Positions 27,993 to 37,879 are shown, numbered from the stretch's first letter. The stretch is DNA of 64,000 nt from Paraglaciecola sp. T6c (GCF_000014225.1 NC_008228.1:2480001-2544000), one strand, 5' to 3'. Numbers and translations: made by a program. The notes: a model not told the origin generated them from the letters alone.

Positions 27993-28660
27993 AAAAGTGG
28001 TTATTAGCCGCTTGGGTCATACCAAGCTGCTTCGCAGTAGCGCAACAACAAAGTCACAATCAATCATCAATCGCGAAAACGTCTACATTAAATGTTGAGT
28101 ACAGCAGTTTTTACAGTCATGTGCGCAAATTGGATGACAAAGATACCAGTGCTCTACAATTTGCGTTTGGCTTCAAGCACGTGCAGAGCAAAGCGCTTTG
28201 TCATATTACTCAGGCGTATATCCACACTCAGAAGCAGGATATTCCACTCACGGTTACAAACGAACAACGCTTTACTGTACCTAGCGAAAAAGCCTTGAAT
28301 ATGGCGAAAGCCCAAGTCGCGTTAACGTTGACTGAGCCTGCGAATCAATGTGATATGTCAGTGCAGCTTGAAACCAAGCCAGAGTGGCTAAAAAAGCAAT
28401 ATACTGCTGACGAACTAGCAACCTTGTTCACTCAATACCAAACTTTCTTTGATGACATGGGCAGTTTTCTGTCGTTTCTGATGCCCTCTGTCGATGGGCT
28501 AGCCGTGCACTTCTCTGACCTTTCCCTCAACAAAACGCTTGCGGACGGTGCTGTAATCGAACATGGCAGTTTGCACCTTTCTAAGGACTGGTTGAACGAG
28601 AAACACAGCTTGGAATTACCGGTTTTACCGTTACGCATAACCGCTAAGACCACTAAGTAA
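27989..28660 (+). CDS. DUF2987 secreted protein
   Basis: 223 residues with a signal peptide (MKKWLLAAWVIPSCFAVAQQ). It resembles the DUF2987 family of Shewanella and Alteromonas, of unknown function. Two cysteines (in ALCHIT and NQCDMS) may form a disulfide. Its ATG overlaps the bax stop, so it is probably made with Bax and may act with it in the periplasm. I can say nothing firm on mechanism. Confidence 0.7.
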   Translation: MKKWLLAAWVIPSCFAVAQQQSHNQSSIAKTSTLNVEYSSFYSHVRKLDDKDTSALQFAFGFKHVQSKALCHITQAYIHTQKQDIPLTVTNEQRFTVPSEKALNMAKAQVALTLTEPANQCDMSVQLETKPEWLKKQYTADELATLFTQYQTFFDDMGSFLSFLMPSVDGLAVHFSDLSLNKTLADGAVIEHGSLHLSKDWLNEKHSLELPVLPLRITAKTTK

Positions 28661-28879
28661 GCTGGTTTTTACATTAAATGTCTGTTTTATAAAGGTTAGT
28701 GAAGATGCTAGCCTTATAAGCGGATAATCTGTGATGCTATGAAGCAAAAAAGCATACAGTCGACACCATGCTAGGCAACAAAGCTAACATATTTAGTCAT
28801 AAATCGGATGCCAAATTGCTTCAGGTAAACGCGTTAACGCAACCACTGTAAACGGCTCATTAGTAGTGTGTTGTCTGAA

Positions 28880-29863
28880 CTAATCTAAGCGTAATTGATA
28901 GCGAATTTGATCAGCAATACGCTTTACACTGTTTCGACCTTCTTCAATTAGTTCTCCCGCCCGGTAGAACTCCATCATGCCGAAATCACGTAGTTGTGGC
29001 TCTATCAGAATATCAGGGGGATTACCGGCTAAACGTGAACGGGTGACACGTGCTTGTAATATATCTAAAGAGCCAGCCATGACACCTATCATGCTGGGGG
29101 GATGGTTTTTAGCCGCCCGGGGGCGAGCTGCTTCACTGTGAAGCTCCACATCATCTTGATCATCAGGTTTGCTGTCTTCATCAATGTCCTTGTTGTCTTT
29201 GTCTTTCTTATCGCTTTTGAACCATTTTGACAGTGAGTTTTGACTTTTACTGAACATGTCTGAGATTTTTTGTTGATTGCGCTCACGTTCTTTTTCGTTG
29301 TTATCCATAGCTTGTGGCCGAAAATCAGCACTGAGGTTAACGGCAAAAACGATATCTGCACCTAAATGACGACATAAGTTTACGGGGACCGGGTTAACCA
29401 CACCACCGTCGACTAGCCAGCGGTCGTTGAAGGTTGTAGGGGGGAATAAGCCTGGAATAGCACAAGACGCGCGCACCGCATCAACCACAGAGCCAGTTAA
29501 AAAATTGATTTCTCGGCCGCTGTATAAATCGGTTGCGACACAAGCAAACGGTTTACATAGCTCTTCAAACGTTTCTTCACTGAAGTTATCTTGCAATGCT
29601 TTGAAAACTTTCAAACCGCTGACTAAACCGCCGCGGTATAAGCCGACACCCATTAAAGCAAACACTTGCCATTCGGTTAAACTGCGAACCCACTCTTCTA
29701 ATGGGTCTAGTTTGTTCGACGAATAGGCTGCGCCAACGTAAGCACCAATTGAGCAACCGGCAACCACATCAATTTTTATCCCTAGCTCTTCAAGCGCTTG
29801 GATCACACCTATGTGTGCCCAGCCACGAGCGGCTCCACTGCCGAGGGCTATTCCTATCTTCAA
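28880..29863 (-). CDS. Patatin-like phospholipase (RssA/NTE group)
   Basis: 327 residues. The patatin motifs are the oxyanion loop GSGAARGW, the nucleophile S38 in GCSIG and the catalytic Asp in WLVDGGVVNPVPVN, so a serine lipase/phospholipase is expected. A highly charged low-complexity insert (about residues 190-245, rich in Lys, Asp, Glu, Asn) separates the core from the C-terminal ARVTRSRLAGNPPDILIEP segment. It lies 10 bases after ttcA in the same direction and is likely co-transcribed with it. Confidence 0.88.
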   Translation of the reverse strand: MKIGIALGSGAARGWAHIGVIQALEELGIKIDVVAGCSIGAYVGAAYSSNKLDPLEEWVRSLTEWQVFALMGVGLYRGGLVSGLKVFKALQDNFSEETFEELCKPFACVATDLYSGREINFLTGSVVDAVRASCAIPGLFPPTTFNDRWLVDGGVVNPVPVNLCRHLGADIVFAVNLSADFRPQAMDNNEKERERNQQKISDMFSKSQNSLSKWFKSDKKDKDNKDIDEDSKPDDQDDVELHSEAARPRAAKNHPPSMIGVMAGSLDILQARVTRSRLAGNPPDILIEPQLRDFGMMEFYRAGELIEEGRNSVKRIADQIRYQLRLD

Positions 29864-29873
29864 TGTGTGGCTC

Positions 29874-30830
29874 CTAATCTATTCGTGTAATGGGGACTGC
29901 CAAGGTATCCACTTTTGTTACGGGCGTTAATTCAAGGGGATCAAACGCGGTATCGCCTTCAATGCTTGTGCTGTTGCTGTGGTCAAGATCATTGAAATTA
30001 AACGCACCAGGGTCTGCTAGATGTGACGGCACGACATTCTGAAGCGCCTTAAACATGGTCTCAATACGACCAGGAAATTGCGTATTCCATTGCGCTAACA
30101 TTAGTTTGACTTGCTTACGTTGTAAGTTTTCTTGAGAGCCGCATAGGTTACAGGGGATAATAGGGAAGCCTGATAAAATCGAATAATCCGCAATATCTTG
30201 TTCAGCACAATAGGCAAGGGGGCGGATCACCACATTGCGGCCATCATCACTGGTTAACTTGGGTGGCATAGATTTTAAACGTCCATTATGAAACATGTTC
30301 AAGAACAATGTTTCGAGCATATCATCCCGGTGGTGACCCAAAGCGATTTTTGTGACGCCCATTTTAATCGCGTTGGAATACAAAATTCCGCGACGCAAAC
30401 GTGAGCAAAGCGAGCAGGTCGTTTTTCCTTCAGGCACCTTATCTACGACGATTGAGTAAGTATCTTCTTCGATAATGGCGAAGTCTACACCTAGGCCCTC
30501 AAGATAATTTGGTAAAACGTGCTCGGGAAAGCCAGGTTGTTTCTGGTCTAGGTTTACAGCAATAATCGAAAAGCTAATCGGGGCAGCCTTTTGCATATGT
30601 AACAACATGTCGAGCATGGTGTAACTGTCTTTACCTCCTGATAAGCACACCATGACTTTGTCGCCTTCTTCAATCATATTAAAATCAGCGATGGCTTGAC
30701 CGGTTTTACGACGAAGTTTTGTTGTGAGTTTTTTTAGGCGCTTGTTGTTTTGGTCTGTCGCATCAATGTGTGATGAGGTGAGGTGCTTACTTGGCGCGGT
30801 GTCAGGTTTGGTACTAGAAACATGGTTCAT
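29874..30830 (-). CDS. ttcA: tRNA cytidine(32) 2-sulfurtransferase
   Basis: 318 residues with the PP-loop SGGKDS (64-69) that adenylates C32 of tRNA and cysteine pairs C139/C142 (CSLC) and C227/C230 (CNLC) that bind the iron-sulfur cluster. It makes 2-thiocytidine at position 32. A ~30-residue polar N-terminal extension precedes the conserved part ([20 protein letters not shown]). ttcA near uspE and fnr/cco genes is common in gammaproteobacteria. The patatin gene follows at 10 bases. Confidence 0.93.
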   Translation of the reverse strand: MNHVSSTKPDTAPSKHLTSSHIDATDQNNKRLKKLTTKLRRKTGQAIADFNMIEEGDKVMVCLSGGKDSYTMLDMLLHMQKAAPISFSIIAVNLDQKQPGFPEHVLPNYLEGLGVDFAIIEEDTYSIVVDKVPEGKTTCSLCSRLRRGILYSNAIKMGVTKIALGHHRDDMLETLFLNMFHNGRLKSMPPKLTSDDGRNVVIRPLAYCAEQDIADYSILSGFPIIPCNLCGSQENLQRKQVKLMLAQWNTQFPGRIETMFKALQNVVPSHLADPGAFNFNDLDHSNSTSIEGDTAFDPLELTPVTKVDTLAVPITRID

Positions 30831-31183
30831 GGATTAGGCAACTGTTGGATAATAAAAAGAAAATACCAAAGGATTATAGCGAAGTTATTGGTTTAATTTA
30901 AGCGACATTCACTTGCTAAAGCACAAAGCTGCTTGTCGTATCCTCGAATTTTTGAGCACTTTTTCTGAAGAGATCAAATCGATTTCGAAAATTTCAGTTT
31001 CATTAAGTTTAAGCGAAACACGCTTTAATTGACCATTTTACCGAAAGTGCGCTCAAGCGGTACGTGCTAACAGCCGATGACCTAGATAAAACACGCTGGA
31101 CCCCAAGTACAAAGGGTATTCTAATGTAATACTAAGCAACCTTCGCGGCGTCTAAAGAAGTGGACTATCGCTCATTATTCTTT
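30831..31183. other. Intergenic region between ttcA and uspE
   Basis: Both flanking genes are on the minus strand, so this holds the ttcA promoter and the uspE 3' end. In Shewanella-type clusters fnr adjoins uspE; no fnr remnant is seen here. A 7-base inverted repeat (31160-31166 with 31192-31198) spans the uspE stop. Nothing else is evident. Confidence 0.4.
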
Positions 31184-32116
31184 TCAAGAACAGTCCACCG
31201 GGGACTCGTAGCCGTCAGGTTTGATGGCCAGTACGTCACAATTTAGCTTATCAATGACATGTTCAGCAGTATTGCCGATCAATACCCCTGAAATACCTTG
31301 ACGCCCAACAGTGCCAAGGATCACAAGCTCAGCATCAATTTTTTCAGCAAGGGCAGGGATAACGTCTTCTGGTAATCCTTCTTCAATATGACTACATATT
31401 TCAGGAATGGCGTGTTTTTGAGCGTGTCGCGTCATGGCACCTTGATGATGGTCTTTGACTGAATCACTGTACACTTGTGGGTCAAACTCAGGAATTTCGA
31501 TGGCAATGTTAACTGGCGTGCCGGGATACGCATTGACTAAATGCACTTCTGCTGAGAGTAACCCAGCAAACGCTTTGGCAGTGCGTGTTACGCAATCGTT
31601 GAGGGCGGTATGGTCGTCATCTTCAACACCCACGCTAACAGCCGCAAGTACTTTGCCCCCTGTGGGCCAATCATGATCTTTAACCAATAAAACCGGCACC
31701 GGGCTTTTTCGCATAATGTGCCAATCTGTGGGGGTAAAAATAACCGCTTTGAGGGTGTCATTGAGTTGCGTGCCTTTCACGATCAGGTCGTAGTCATGTT
31801 TGATAACACGGCAAATAATGCTTTCCCACGCGCGATTATGCCACTCTACATTCAGATCAATTTTAATTCCATGTTGTTTCTCAATGGGCGCTACCATTTC
31901 AGCGAGCCAAGCGCTCTTGTCTTCAATCACAGCGAAACGCATATTTTCGCGTTCGTCAGTGGACAACATAGTGGTCATTTCGTATGACAAGTCATAAATG
32001 GGTAAAAACGCAGTGATTTTGGCGCGGGTTATTTGCGCGATTTCGATGGCACGCAAAAGCGATTTTTGCTCTTCGTCTTCAGGATCGATAACTGCGAGTA
32101 TTTTTTGATATTTCAT
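31184..32116 (-). CDS. uspE: Universal stress protein E (two Usp domains)
   Basis: 310 residues in two tandem Usp domains. Close similarity to E. coli UspE is seen in AFLPIYDLSYEMTTML, AVIFTPTDWHIMRKSPVPVLLVKD, PVNIAIEIPEFDP and VIPALAEKIDAELVILGTVGRQGISG. The final GTVGRxGISG...GNTAEHVI motif is the ATP-type Usp signature. The start is set at 32116 (MKYQKIL) because GGAGA lies seven bases before it; an extra ATG stands at 32119. A likely FNR-dependent promoter lies at 32164-32207. Confidence 0.93.
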   Translation of the reverse strand: MKYQKILAVIDPEDEEQKSLLRAIEIAQITRAKITAFLPIYDLSYEMTTMLSTDERENMRFAVIEDKSAWLAEMVAPIEKQHGIKIDLNVEWHNRAWESIICRVIKHDYDLIVKGTQLNDTLKAVIFTPTDWHIMRKSPVPVLLVKDHDWPTGGKVLAAVSVGVEDDDHTALNDCVTRTAKAFAGLLSAEVHLVNAYPGTPVNIAIEIPEFDPQVYSDSVKDHHQGAMTRHAQKHAIPEICSHIEEGLPEDVIPALAEKIDAELVILGTVGRQGISGVLIGNTAEHVIDKLNCDVLAIKPDGYESPVDCS

Positions 32117-32163
32117 CATTATTCTCCGTCGCTGATGTGACACTTTGAGTGTATGAGAGTAAC

Positions 32164-32207
32164 GTTATAATTGCCATTTAAGTTACTATTTTACTGATTT
32201 AACGCAA
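32164..32207 (-). promoter_or_regulatory. Candidate FNR-dependent promoter of uspE
   Basis: On the minus strand TTGCG-TTAA-ATCAG (32207-32194) matches seven of ten FNR consensus positions. A -10-like TATAAC (32169-32164) lies downstream so that the box centre would be about 42 bases before the start of transcription, the class II position. Confidence 0.45.
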
Positions 32208-32281
32208 GTTATTTTGATAAAAGGCGATGCGCTAGTTAGAAACGGTAAGTGAAAACGAGTATGGTCATCGGCGTCAACAGA

Positions 32282-32950
32282 TTAGGCATAAGCTTGCCAG
32301 AGCATATATAGCCCGAACACCAGCAAGCATATTGCAACCACTTGACGGGTTTTAGGGGCCGCTAAAATCTGTTTAATCGATTCTACGCCCGCCGCCATAA
32401 CCACTAAAGCCGGTAATGTGCCCAAACCAAAGAACAGCATGACTAAAGCGCCATTTATAAAGCTACCGCTGGCTAAACTCCAAGTTAGTGTCGAGTAGAC
32501 TAAGCCGCAGGGAAGCCAGCCCCAAATAATGCCATAGGGCAGCGCATAAAGCGGGTTTTTAAAAGGTAGTAATGCTTTAGAAAGTGGACGAATGTGAACC
32601 CAAAGTTTTGCGCCAACTCTTTCTACATAATGTAAACCCCGCCACCAGTTTCCCACATAACATGCCATTGCAATTAGAAATAAGGCACTGATGGTGTGTA
32701 GCAGTGGTGTGGCTTTTAATATTTCAGCTCGCTCAACAATACTGCCTAAATAGCCGGTCAGAGCACCTAAAGCGGTATAACTGGCGATACGACCTACATT
32801 ATAGGTTAATACATAAGGCCACTGTTTTGCCCCTTTTGGCACCGCAAAGCTGAAGGCGCTGACAACGCCGCCACACATACCAAAGCAATGCACACTGCCC
32901 GCTAATCCGATTAAAAAGGCTGAAGCAATACTAAGGCTGTTCATTGCCAC
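32282..32950 (-). CDS. SafE-like membrane protein of the cbb3 oxidase cluster (COG2836)
   Basis: 222 residues with about six transmembrane helices of the COG2836 sulfite-exporter TauE/SafE-like group, which usually closes the ccoGHIS cluster. The N-terminal GLAGSVHCFGMCGGVV has a Cys and His pattern suggestive of metal binding, and such proteins have been linked to copper handling for the oxidase. Not the same family as the transporter at 18206. It overlaps ccoS by 20 bases and so belongs to that operon. Confidence 0.85.
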   Translation of the reverse strand: MAMNSLSIASAFLIGLAGSVHCFGMCGGVVSAFSFAVPKGAKQWPYVLTYNVGRIASYTALGALTGYLGSIVERAEILKATPLLHTISALFLIAMACYVGNWWRGLHYVERVGAKLWVHIRPLSKALLPFKNPLYALPYGIIWGWLPCGLVYSTLTWSLASGSFINGALVMLFFGLGTLPALVVMAAGVESIKQILAAPKTRQVVAICLLVFGLYMLWQAYA

Positions 32951-33179
32951 TCTGGGTTTTTTCGCCTTGGGAGCAGTTCTTATGCTCAGTGGTGGCGAGC
33001 GGTTGGCTCGACTGGTTTTTTTGGGTTGATTCGGGTTTTATGTCATCGTCAAAAAGTATGCTGTAGCCATGGCGCTCTAGATCTTCAAACTGATTACTTT
33101 TGACCGCCCAGAAAAAAATTCCGATGGCCAGAGCAACAATAATAATAGCGAGCGGGATTAGGATATAAATGATACTCAT
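32931..33179 (-). CDS. ccoS: cbb3-type cytochrome oxidase assembly protein CcoS
   Basis: 82 residues with one N-terminal transmembrane helix followed by the conserved FFWAVKSNQFEDLERHGYSILFDDD motif of CcoS. It is needed for insertion of haem and copper into the oxidase. A polar Gln/Ser/Thr-rich tail of about 35 residues is longer than in most CcoS proteins. It overlaps the SafE-like gene by 20 bases and follows ccoI after 17 bases. Confidence 0.95.
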   Translation of the reverse strand: MSIIYILIPLAIIIVALAIGIFFWAVKSNQFEDLERHGYSILFDDDIKPESTQKNQSSQPLATTEHKNCSQGEKTQSGNEQP

Positions 33180-33196
33180 GATGAAGCCTTAGGTGT

Positions 33197-35572
33197 TTAT
33201 TTAAGTAACCGCACGGAATTAACCACAACAATAATGGAGCTAAGGGACATACCAATGACTGCCATCCAAGGCGTCAGAGCCCCACTTACTGCTAAGGGAA
33301 GTACCAACACATTGTACCCTAAGGCCCAAGCCATATTTTGTCTGATTTTTTGCTTGCAGCGCTGGGCCACAATGAATACATCAGGCAGCTTACCTAACGC
33401 ATTTTTAAGCAAAATAATATCTGCCGATGATTTTGCTAAATCAGCTCCGGCACCTAAGGTGACAGCTACATCAGCTTGGGCCAATACGGGGGCATCGTTT
33501 ATACCGTCCCCAATCATCAACACGCTATGCTCGTTTGCTTGTAATTTTTGAACGTAAGCTAGTTTATCCTGTGGCGTTTGTTGAGCGAGCCAATTAGAAA
33601 TGCCGATATCTGATGCGATTTGACTTACATTTTTTTGATTGTCGCCGCTTAATAACGTGATGTCCTTGCGGCTCATTCGCAATAGCATGTCAGGTACATC
33701 AGGTCTAAGTGTGTCGCTTAGCTCAAATCCGCAAACTAGCTCACCGTCGATATGCATAAGCACACTGCTAGTTTTTAATGCCGGATCGTTAGGGCGTTCA
33801 TGGCTATGCGCTGCACTTATTTCGACTTGTTGGTGATTAACTATCGCACTTACACCTTCACCCAGGGTAAAGCTGAATGCCTTTACATCAGAGAAAACCG
33901 GATATGCTTCAAACGCTTTAGCAATAGGGTGCTCAGAATATTGCTCTACACTGTGAGCGTACATAAGAAGTGTTTCATCATCGAATGATGAAATATTATG
34001 TATGGCCGCCAATGACACTTCGCCTTCGGTTAAGGTACCGGTTTTATCTAATACAATATGATCGACCTGCGTCAGTTGTTCTAAGACATCGGAGCGCTTC
34101 AACAGCACCCCTTGTTTGTTCAAATTTGCCATAGCAAATGATAACGCCGAGGGCGTTGCTAGGCCTAGCGCACAGGGGCAGGTAGCGATAAGTACCGAAA
34201 TAGCAATCCAAAAAGCATCAGGATCACCTTGTAACCACCAATAAATAAAACTGCCAGATGCAAAAAACAGCACTGCGACAACGAAGTACTGGGAGAATTG
34301 GTCTGCCATGGCGGCAATTCTTGGTTTGTTGGCCATGGCTTGCTCTTGCAAACGGGCAATTTGATTGACTAAAGCGTATTTAAATTGTGAGGTGACTGTT
34401 AAGGTCAAGGTGCCGCTTTTGTTAATAGTGCCGCCGTATGCCGCATCGCCAACAGTTTTATTGACTGGGTAGAATTCTCCCGTCAGCAGTGATTCATCAA
34501 CTTGTGCATGCCCGCTTAGCACCGTGCCATCGATAGGCACGGTTTCGCCAGCCTTAACTAAAATAACATCGTCGAGCTGCAGTGATTTTGCAAGCGTTGG
34601 CTGAATTTCATTTTCTACCATCAAATTTGCAGTGAGGGGAATATATTGCAGCATATTAGCCGAAATTTGTGCTGCTTTGTGCCGCGCCTGATGCTCAATA
34701 AAACGGCTCACGAGTAACAGGAAGATAAACATACAAACGGACTCAAAATACACCTGCCCCTGTTCGAATACTGTCGCCCAAACGCCAGAAAAATAGGTGG
34801 CGAGGAGCGCTATTGACACGGGGACATCCATGTTCACGCTTTTGGCCCTTAGGGCTTTAAAGGCACTTTGATAAAACCCCGCACCCGAATAGAACACCAC
34901 TGGCGTGCTCAACACCAGACTGATCCAATTGAAAAATGAGCTAGTTTCCCTCTCTAAATCGCCAAATAAATCAAAATACACGCCTATTGCAAGCATCATA
35001 ACTTGCATTGTCATCAAGCCAGCGAGCCCAATACGTTTCAATTGTGCTTTGTGAGATTGTTGAAATAGGGCCTCGTGCTGTTCTTGTTGAAAGGGGCTAG
35101 GGTGATAACCAATACGTTCAATGGATGCCATGATCTGGCTTAAGCTTAACGCGTCAGAATACCAACTGACTAATGCGCGGTTCGCCGTAACGTTAACAGA
35201 GACTTGCTTAATGCCGCTGACTTTTGATAACTGCTTTTCAATTAACCAACCACATGCAGCACAGCTGATCCCACTCAAGCTAAGTTGAATTTCGCTGATA
35301 TCACCTTGATGAACAACAAAATCTTGTTGAATACTCTGTTCGTCGAATATGGATAATTGCTCGAGTGTGTCTTGAATATTATCACTGGCTTTTACCCCAG
35401 GCTCGGTACGAAATCGGTAATAATCGTCTAAGCCATTCTCTACGATGGCTTGAGCGACCGCTTGGCAGCCTGGGCAACACATTTGTCGCTCTTGGCCTAA
35501 AACGGAGACGTTATATTTATCGCCATCTACCGCAGGTAGGCCGCAGTGGTAACAAGATACGCTGTCAGTCAT
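33197..35572 (-). CDS. ccoI: Copper-transporting P-type ATPase for cbb3 oxidase assembly
   Basis: 791 residues. The N-terminus has extra cysteine motifs (CYHCGLPA, CCPGCQA), as usual for CcoI, before a heavy-metal domain with CAACGW. Then come the membrane motif [14 protein letters not shown], the phosphorylation motif DKTGTLTEG and [17 protein letters not shown]. It exports Cu(I) to the periplasm for the binuclear centre of the cbb3 oxidase. It differs from the CopA at 56100, which is the detoxification type. Its ATG shares a base with the stop of ccoH. Confidence 0.94.
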   Translation of the reverse strand: MTDSVSCYHCGLPAVDGDKYNVSVLGQERQMCCPGCQAVAQAIVENGLDDYYRFRTEPGVKASDNIQDTLEQLSIFDEQSIQQDFVVHQGDISEIQLSLSGISCAACGWLIEKQLSKVSGIKQVSVNVTANRALVSWYSDALSLSQIMASIERIGYHPSPFQQEQHEALFQQSHKAQLKRIGLAGLMTMQVMMLAIGVYFDLFGDLERETSSFFNWISLVLSTPVVFYSGAGFYQSAFKALRAKSVNMDVPVSIALLATYFSGVWATVFEQGQVYFESVCMFIFLLLVSRFIEHQARHKAAQISANMLQYIPLTANLMVENEIQPTLAKSLQLDDVILVKAGETVPIDGTVLSGHAQVDESLLTGEFYPVNKTVGDAAYGGTINKSGTLTLTVTSQFKYALVNQIARLQEQAMANKPRIAAMADQFSQYFVVAVLFFASGSFIYWWLQGDPDAFWIAISVLIATCPCALGLATPSALSFAMANLNKQGVLLKRSDVLEQLTQVDHIVLDKTGTLTEGEVSLAAIHNISSFDDETLLMYAHSVEQYSEHPIAKAFEAYPVFSDVKAFSFTLGEGVSAIVNHQQVEISAAHSHERPNDPALKTSSVLMHIDGELVCGFELSDTLRPDVPDMLLRMSRKDITLLSGDNQKNVSQIASDIGISNWLAQQTPQDKLAYVQKLQANEHSVLMIGDGINDAPVLAQADVAVTLGAGADLAKSSADIILLKNALGKLPDVFIVAQRCKQKIRQNMAWALGYNVLVLPLAVSGALTPWMAVIGMSLSSIIVVVNSVRLLK

Positions 35573-36081
35573 TAGGGATTAAAAGCTATGCTGTCGTCAC
35601 TTGGAAAAGAAAGCGTCTGTTGAATCTTCCATACTTGATCGTGTGGCATCAATGCTACCTGCCATTTACCGGTCAAGTCATTTTCAGCACTGCCACGATA
35701 GATACCTTGAGCATCGCGAAACAAATCAATGGTTTGATCTTTAGGGGCCTGCGTGACGTGATAAAAGGCTAAGCGCAAAGCTGCACCGGTTTGGGGAGCA
35801 CCGCTGATAAAACGTACACTGACATCTTTTTCAGTGACATTGAGCTCAGTTTGAATGTTAAGGGCTTTTGCGGCTTGAATTTTCTCAAGGCTAATATTGA
35901 TTGCTTTACCTTGTTTATAGTAATCATCGACTACCATGGCGTCTTGTCCGTCAAACGCGAAACGCAGCATATTAAAGCTTAGAATCATGGAGCACACTGG
36001 GATGGTAATAAGAAACCACGGCCAGAATTGTTTATACCATTTTTTGTTATCTGTAATGGACGGCTCAGAAGTAGGGGACAT
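35572..36081 (-). CDS. ccoH: FixH/CcoH family oxidase assembly protein
   Basis: 169 residues with one transmembrane helix (FWPWFLITIPVCSMILSFNMLRFA) and a periplasmic domain of the FixH family. The KKWYKQFWPWFLI motif before the helix and DYYKQGKAIN after it are typical. It associates with the cbb3 oxidase during assembly. It starts downstream of a terminator that separates it from ccoP, and no ccoG gene lies in between, which is the usual place for it. Confidence 0.9.
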   Translation of the reverse strand: MSPTSEPSITDNKKWYKQFWPWFLITIPVCSMILSFNMLRFAFDGQDAMVVDDYYKQGKAINISLEKIQAAKALNIQTELNVTEKDVSVRFISGAPQTGAALRLAFYHVTQAPKDQTIDLFRDAQGIYRGSAENDLTGKWQVALMPHDQVWKIQQTLSFPSDDSIAFNP

Positions 36082-36106
36082 AACAACCTTAAATAAATGA
36101 TGTATA

Positions 36107-36133
36107 TAAAAAAGCCTCGCACAAGCGAGGCTT
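36107..36133 (-). terminator. Rho-independent terminator between ccoP and ccoH
   Basis: On the minus strand a nine-pair stem (36133-36125 with 36120-36112, GCCTCGC core) and a four-base loop are followed by a run of T. It ends ccoNOQP mRNA, with read-through or a separate promoter needed for ccoHIS. Confidence 0.8.
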
Positions 36134-36152
36134 ATTCTAACCGAAAACGGTG

Positions 36153-37106
36153 CTATTTATCTTGCGATAAACTGTAAACATATGCTGCAACCAAGTGAAT
36201 TTTCTCATCGCCCAAGGTTTTCTTGAATGATGGCATTACACCGTTACGACCATAGGTTAAGGTTTCCGTTACCGCTTTGTGGCTGCCGCCATATAACCAA
36301 ATATTATCGGTTAAGTTCGGCGCACCAAGTGCTTGATTACCTTTACCGTCAGGACCATGACACGCTGAACAGATAGCAAAACGAACTTTACCTTTCTCAG
36401 CTAAGTCTGGGTCAACCTGACGTCCGCTTAGGCTCAATGCATACGCAGCAACTTCTTCAATGCCTTTTTCACCCATAGACGCTAGCTGTGCCGGCATCGC
36501 TGCTTGGCGGCCCAAGGTCAAGGTTTCAATAATTTTGGCAGGCGTGCCGCCATATAACCAATCGTGATCCGTTAGGTTAGGGAATCCGCGCTGACCGCGA
36601 GCATCAGAACCGTGGCACTGTGAACAGTTTTGGCTAAACAAGCGCTGACCCACTTTTAACGCTTCAGGATCTTTCGCTAATGTTTCGATAGGTTGCTTTG
36701 CATACGCATCAAAAATAGGTGCGAAACGCTCTTCGGCAAAATCTAATTCGCGGTCGTATTGAACGATGTCGCCATTTTCTTTTGCATCAATGCGAGCTTG
36801 TTCAGACTCCGCCAGTGAACGTATATCTTGGTTAGAACTCTTCCAACCTAGCACACCTTCAAAACTACCTAGCCCAGGGTAAAGTATGAAGTACAAGAAG
36901 CCCCAAACGATGGTGGCGTAAAACATAATTGTCCACCAGCGAGGTAACTGATTGTTGATTTCGATGATGCCATCAAATTCATGATGCATATCTTCACCTT
37001 CAGCAACGCCGGTTTTGTTGCTTAAACACCACCGCAATAACAAAAAACATCCAATAATTGTTCCCAGTGTAATAACTGTGATCCAAATGCTCCAAAAGCT
37101 ACTCAT
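36153..37106 (-). CDS. ccoP: cbb3 oxidase subunit III, dihaem cytochrome c
   Basis: 317 residues from ATG 37106 (MSSFWSIWITV), the family start; the longer frame begins inside ccoQ. One or two N-terminal membrane helices are followed by a proline-tryptophan-rich motif (NQLPRWWTIMFY) and two cytochrome c domains with CSQCHG and CSACHG haem motifs. It brings electrons into the cbb3 oxidase in the inner membrane. It overlaps the 3' end of ccoQ by 8 bases. Confidence 0.95.
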   Translation of the reverse strand: MSSFWSIWITVITLGTIIGCFLLLRWCLSNKTGVAEGEDMHHEFDGIIEINNQLPRWWTIMFYATIVWGFLYFILYPGLGSFEGVLGWKSSNQDIRSLAESEQARIDAKENGDIVQYDRELDFAEERFAPIFDAYAKQPIETLAKDPEALKVGQRLFSQNCSQCHGSDARGQRGFPNLTDHDWLYGGTPAKIIETLTLGRQAAMPAQLASMGEKGIEEVAAYALSLSGRQVDPDLAEKGKVRFAICSACHGPDGKGNQALGAPNLTDNIWLYGGSHKAVTETLTYGRNGVMPSFKKTLGDEKIHLVAAYVYSLSQDK

Positions 37107-37272
37107 GTGTGCCTGACTCCCGCTTTTCTTTTTTGTCCTCATCAGCAAAAATCAAATTGGCGGCTTCGTCGAAGCCGGCCTTAGAACGTTTGCTGTAGGC
37201 CCAAATAACAATACCTATAAATACAACGAATACGATTAGGGTAAATATGGTTCCTGTAATTGCGTAATCCAT
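37099..37272 (-). CDS. ccoQ: cbb3 oxidase subunit IV, CcoQ
   Basis: A 57-residue ORF starting MDYAITGTIFTLIVFVVFIG and ending in a charged tail DEDKKEKRESGTHE. It has one transmembrane helix and the YSKRSKAGFDEAANL segment typical of CcoQ, and lies exactly in the ccoO-ccoQ-ccoP slot. Its ATG is one base after the ccoO stop and its stop lies inside ccoP. CcoQ helps stabilise the oxidase. Confidence 0.93.
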   Translation of the reverse strand: MDYAITGTIFTLIVFVVFIGIVIWAYSKRSKAGFDEAANLIFADEDKKEKRESGTHE

Positions 37273-37273
37273 A

Positions 37274-37879
37274 TTACTTCAACGCAGTTCCAAGAGACTG
37301 TAGGTATGCAACCAACGCATCAATCTCATATTTACCTTCAACCGCAGCTTTCGCCCCTGCAATATCTTCGTCGGTGTAAGGCACACCAAAGTCACGAAAT
37401 ACAGCAAGTTTTTTCGCCGTTAAATCGCCCGAAAGCTGATTTTCAAATAACCACGGAAAACCAGGCATATTCGATTCAGGTACCACATCACGTGGGTTTC
37501 TTAAATGAACACGGTGCCATTCATCACTGTAGCGACCACCCACACGGGCCAAATCAGGACCTGTGCGCTTTGAGCCCCACAGGAATGGGTGTTCCCAAAC
37601 TGACTCACCAGCAACAGAGTAGTGGCCGTAGCGTTCAGTTTCAGCTCGAAAAGGACGGATCATCTGGCTATGACAACCAACACACCCTTCTCGAATGTAA
37701 ATGTCACGACCTTCCATTTCTAGGGCAGTGTACGGCTCAAGACCATCCACTGGTTTCATTGTTTGTTGTTGAAACATTAACGGGGTGATTTCAACCATGG
37801 CGCCAAAACTGATGGCGACCAAAATTAAGATTGTTAATAAACCAACGTTCTTTTCTACTATCTCGTGTGCATTCTTCAT
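37274..37879 (-). CDS. ccoO: cbb3 oxidase subunit II, monohaem cytochrome c
   Basis: 201 residues with an N-terminal membrane anchor ([20 protein letters not shown]) and a periplasmic cytochrome domain with the CVGCHSQ haem motif, [16 protein letters not shown] and the [18 protein letters not shown] motif. All are hallmarks of CcoO. It is part of the electron-entry chain of the cbb3 oxidase. It lies 11 bases after ccoN. Confidence 0.96.
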   Translation of the reverse strand: MKNAHEIVEKNVGLLTILILVAISFGAMVEITPLMFQQQTMKPVDGLEPYTALEMEGRDIYIREGCVGCHSQMIRPFRAETERYGHYSVAGESVWEHPFLWGSKRTGPDLARVGGRYSDEWHRVHLRNPRDVVPESNMPGFPWLFENQLSGDLTAKKLAVFRDFGVPYTDEDIAGAKAAVEGKYEIDALVAYLQSLGTALK

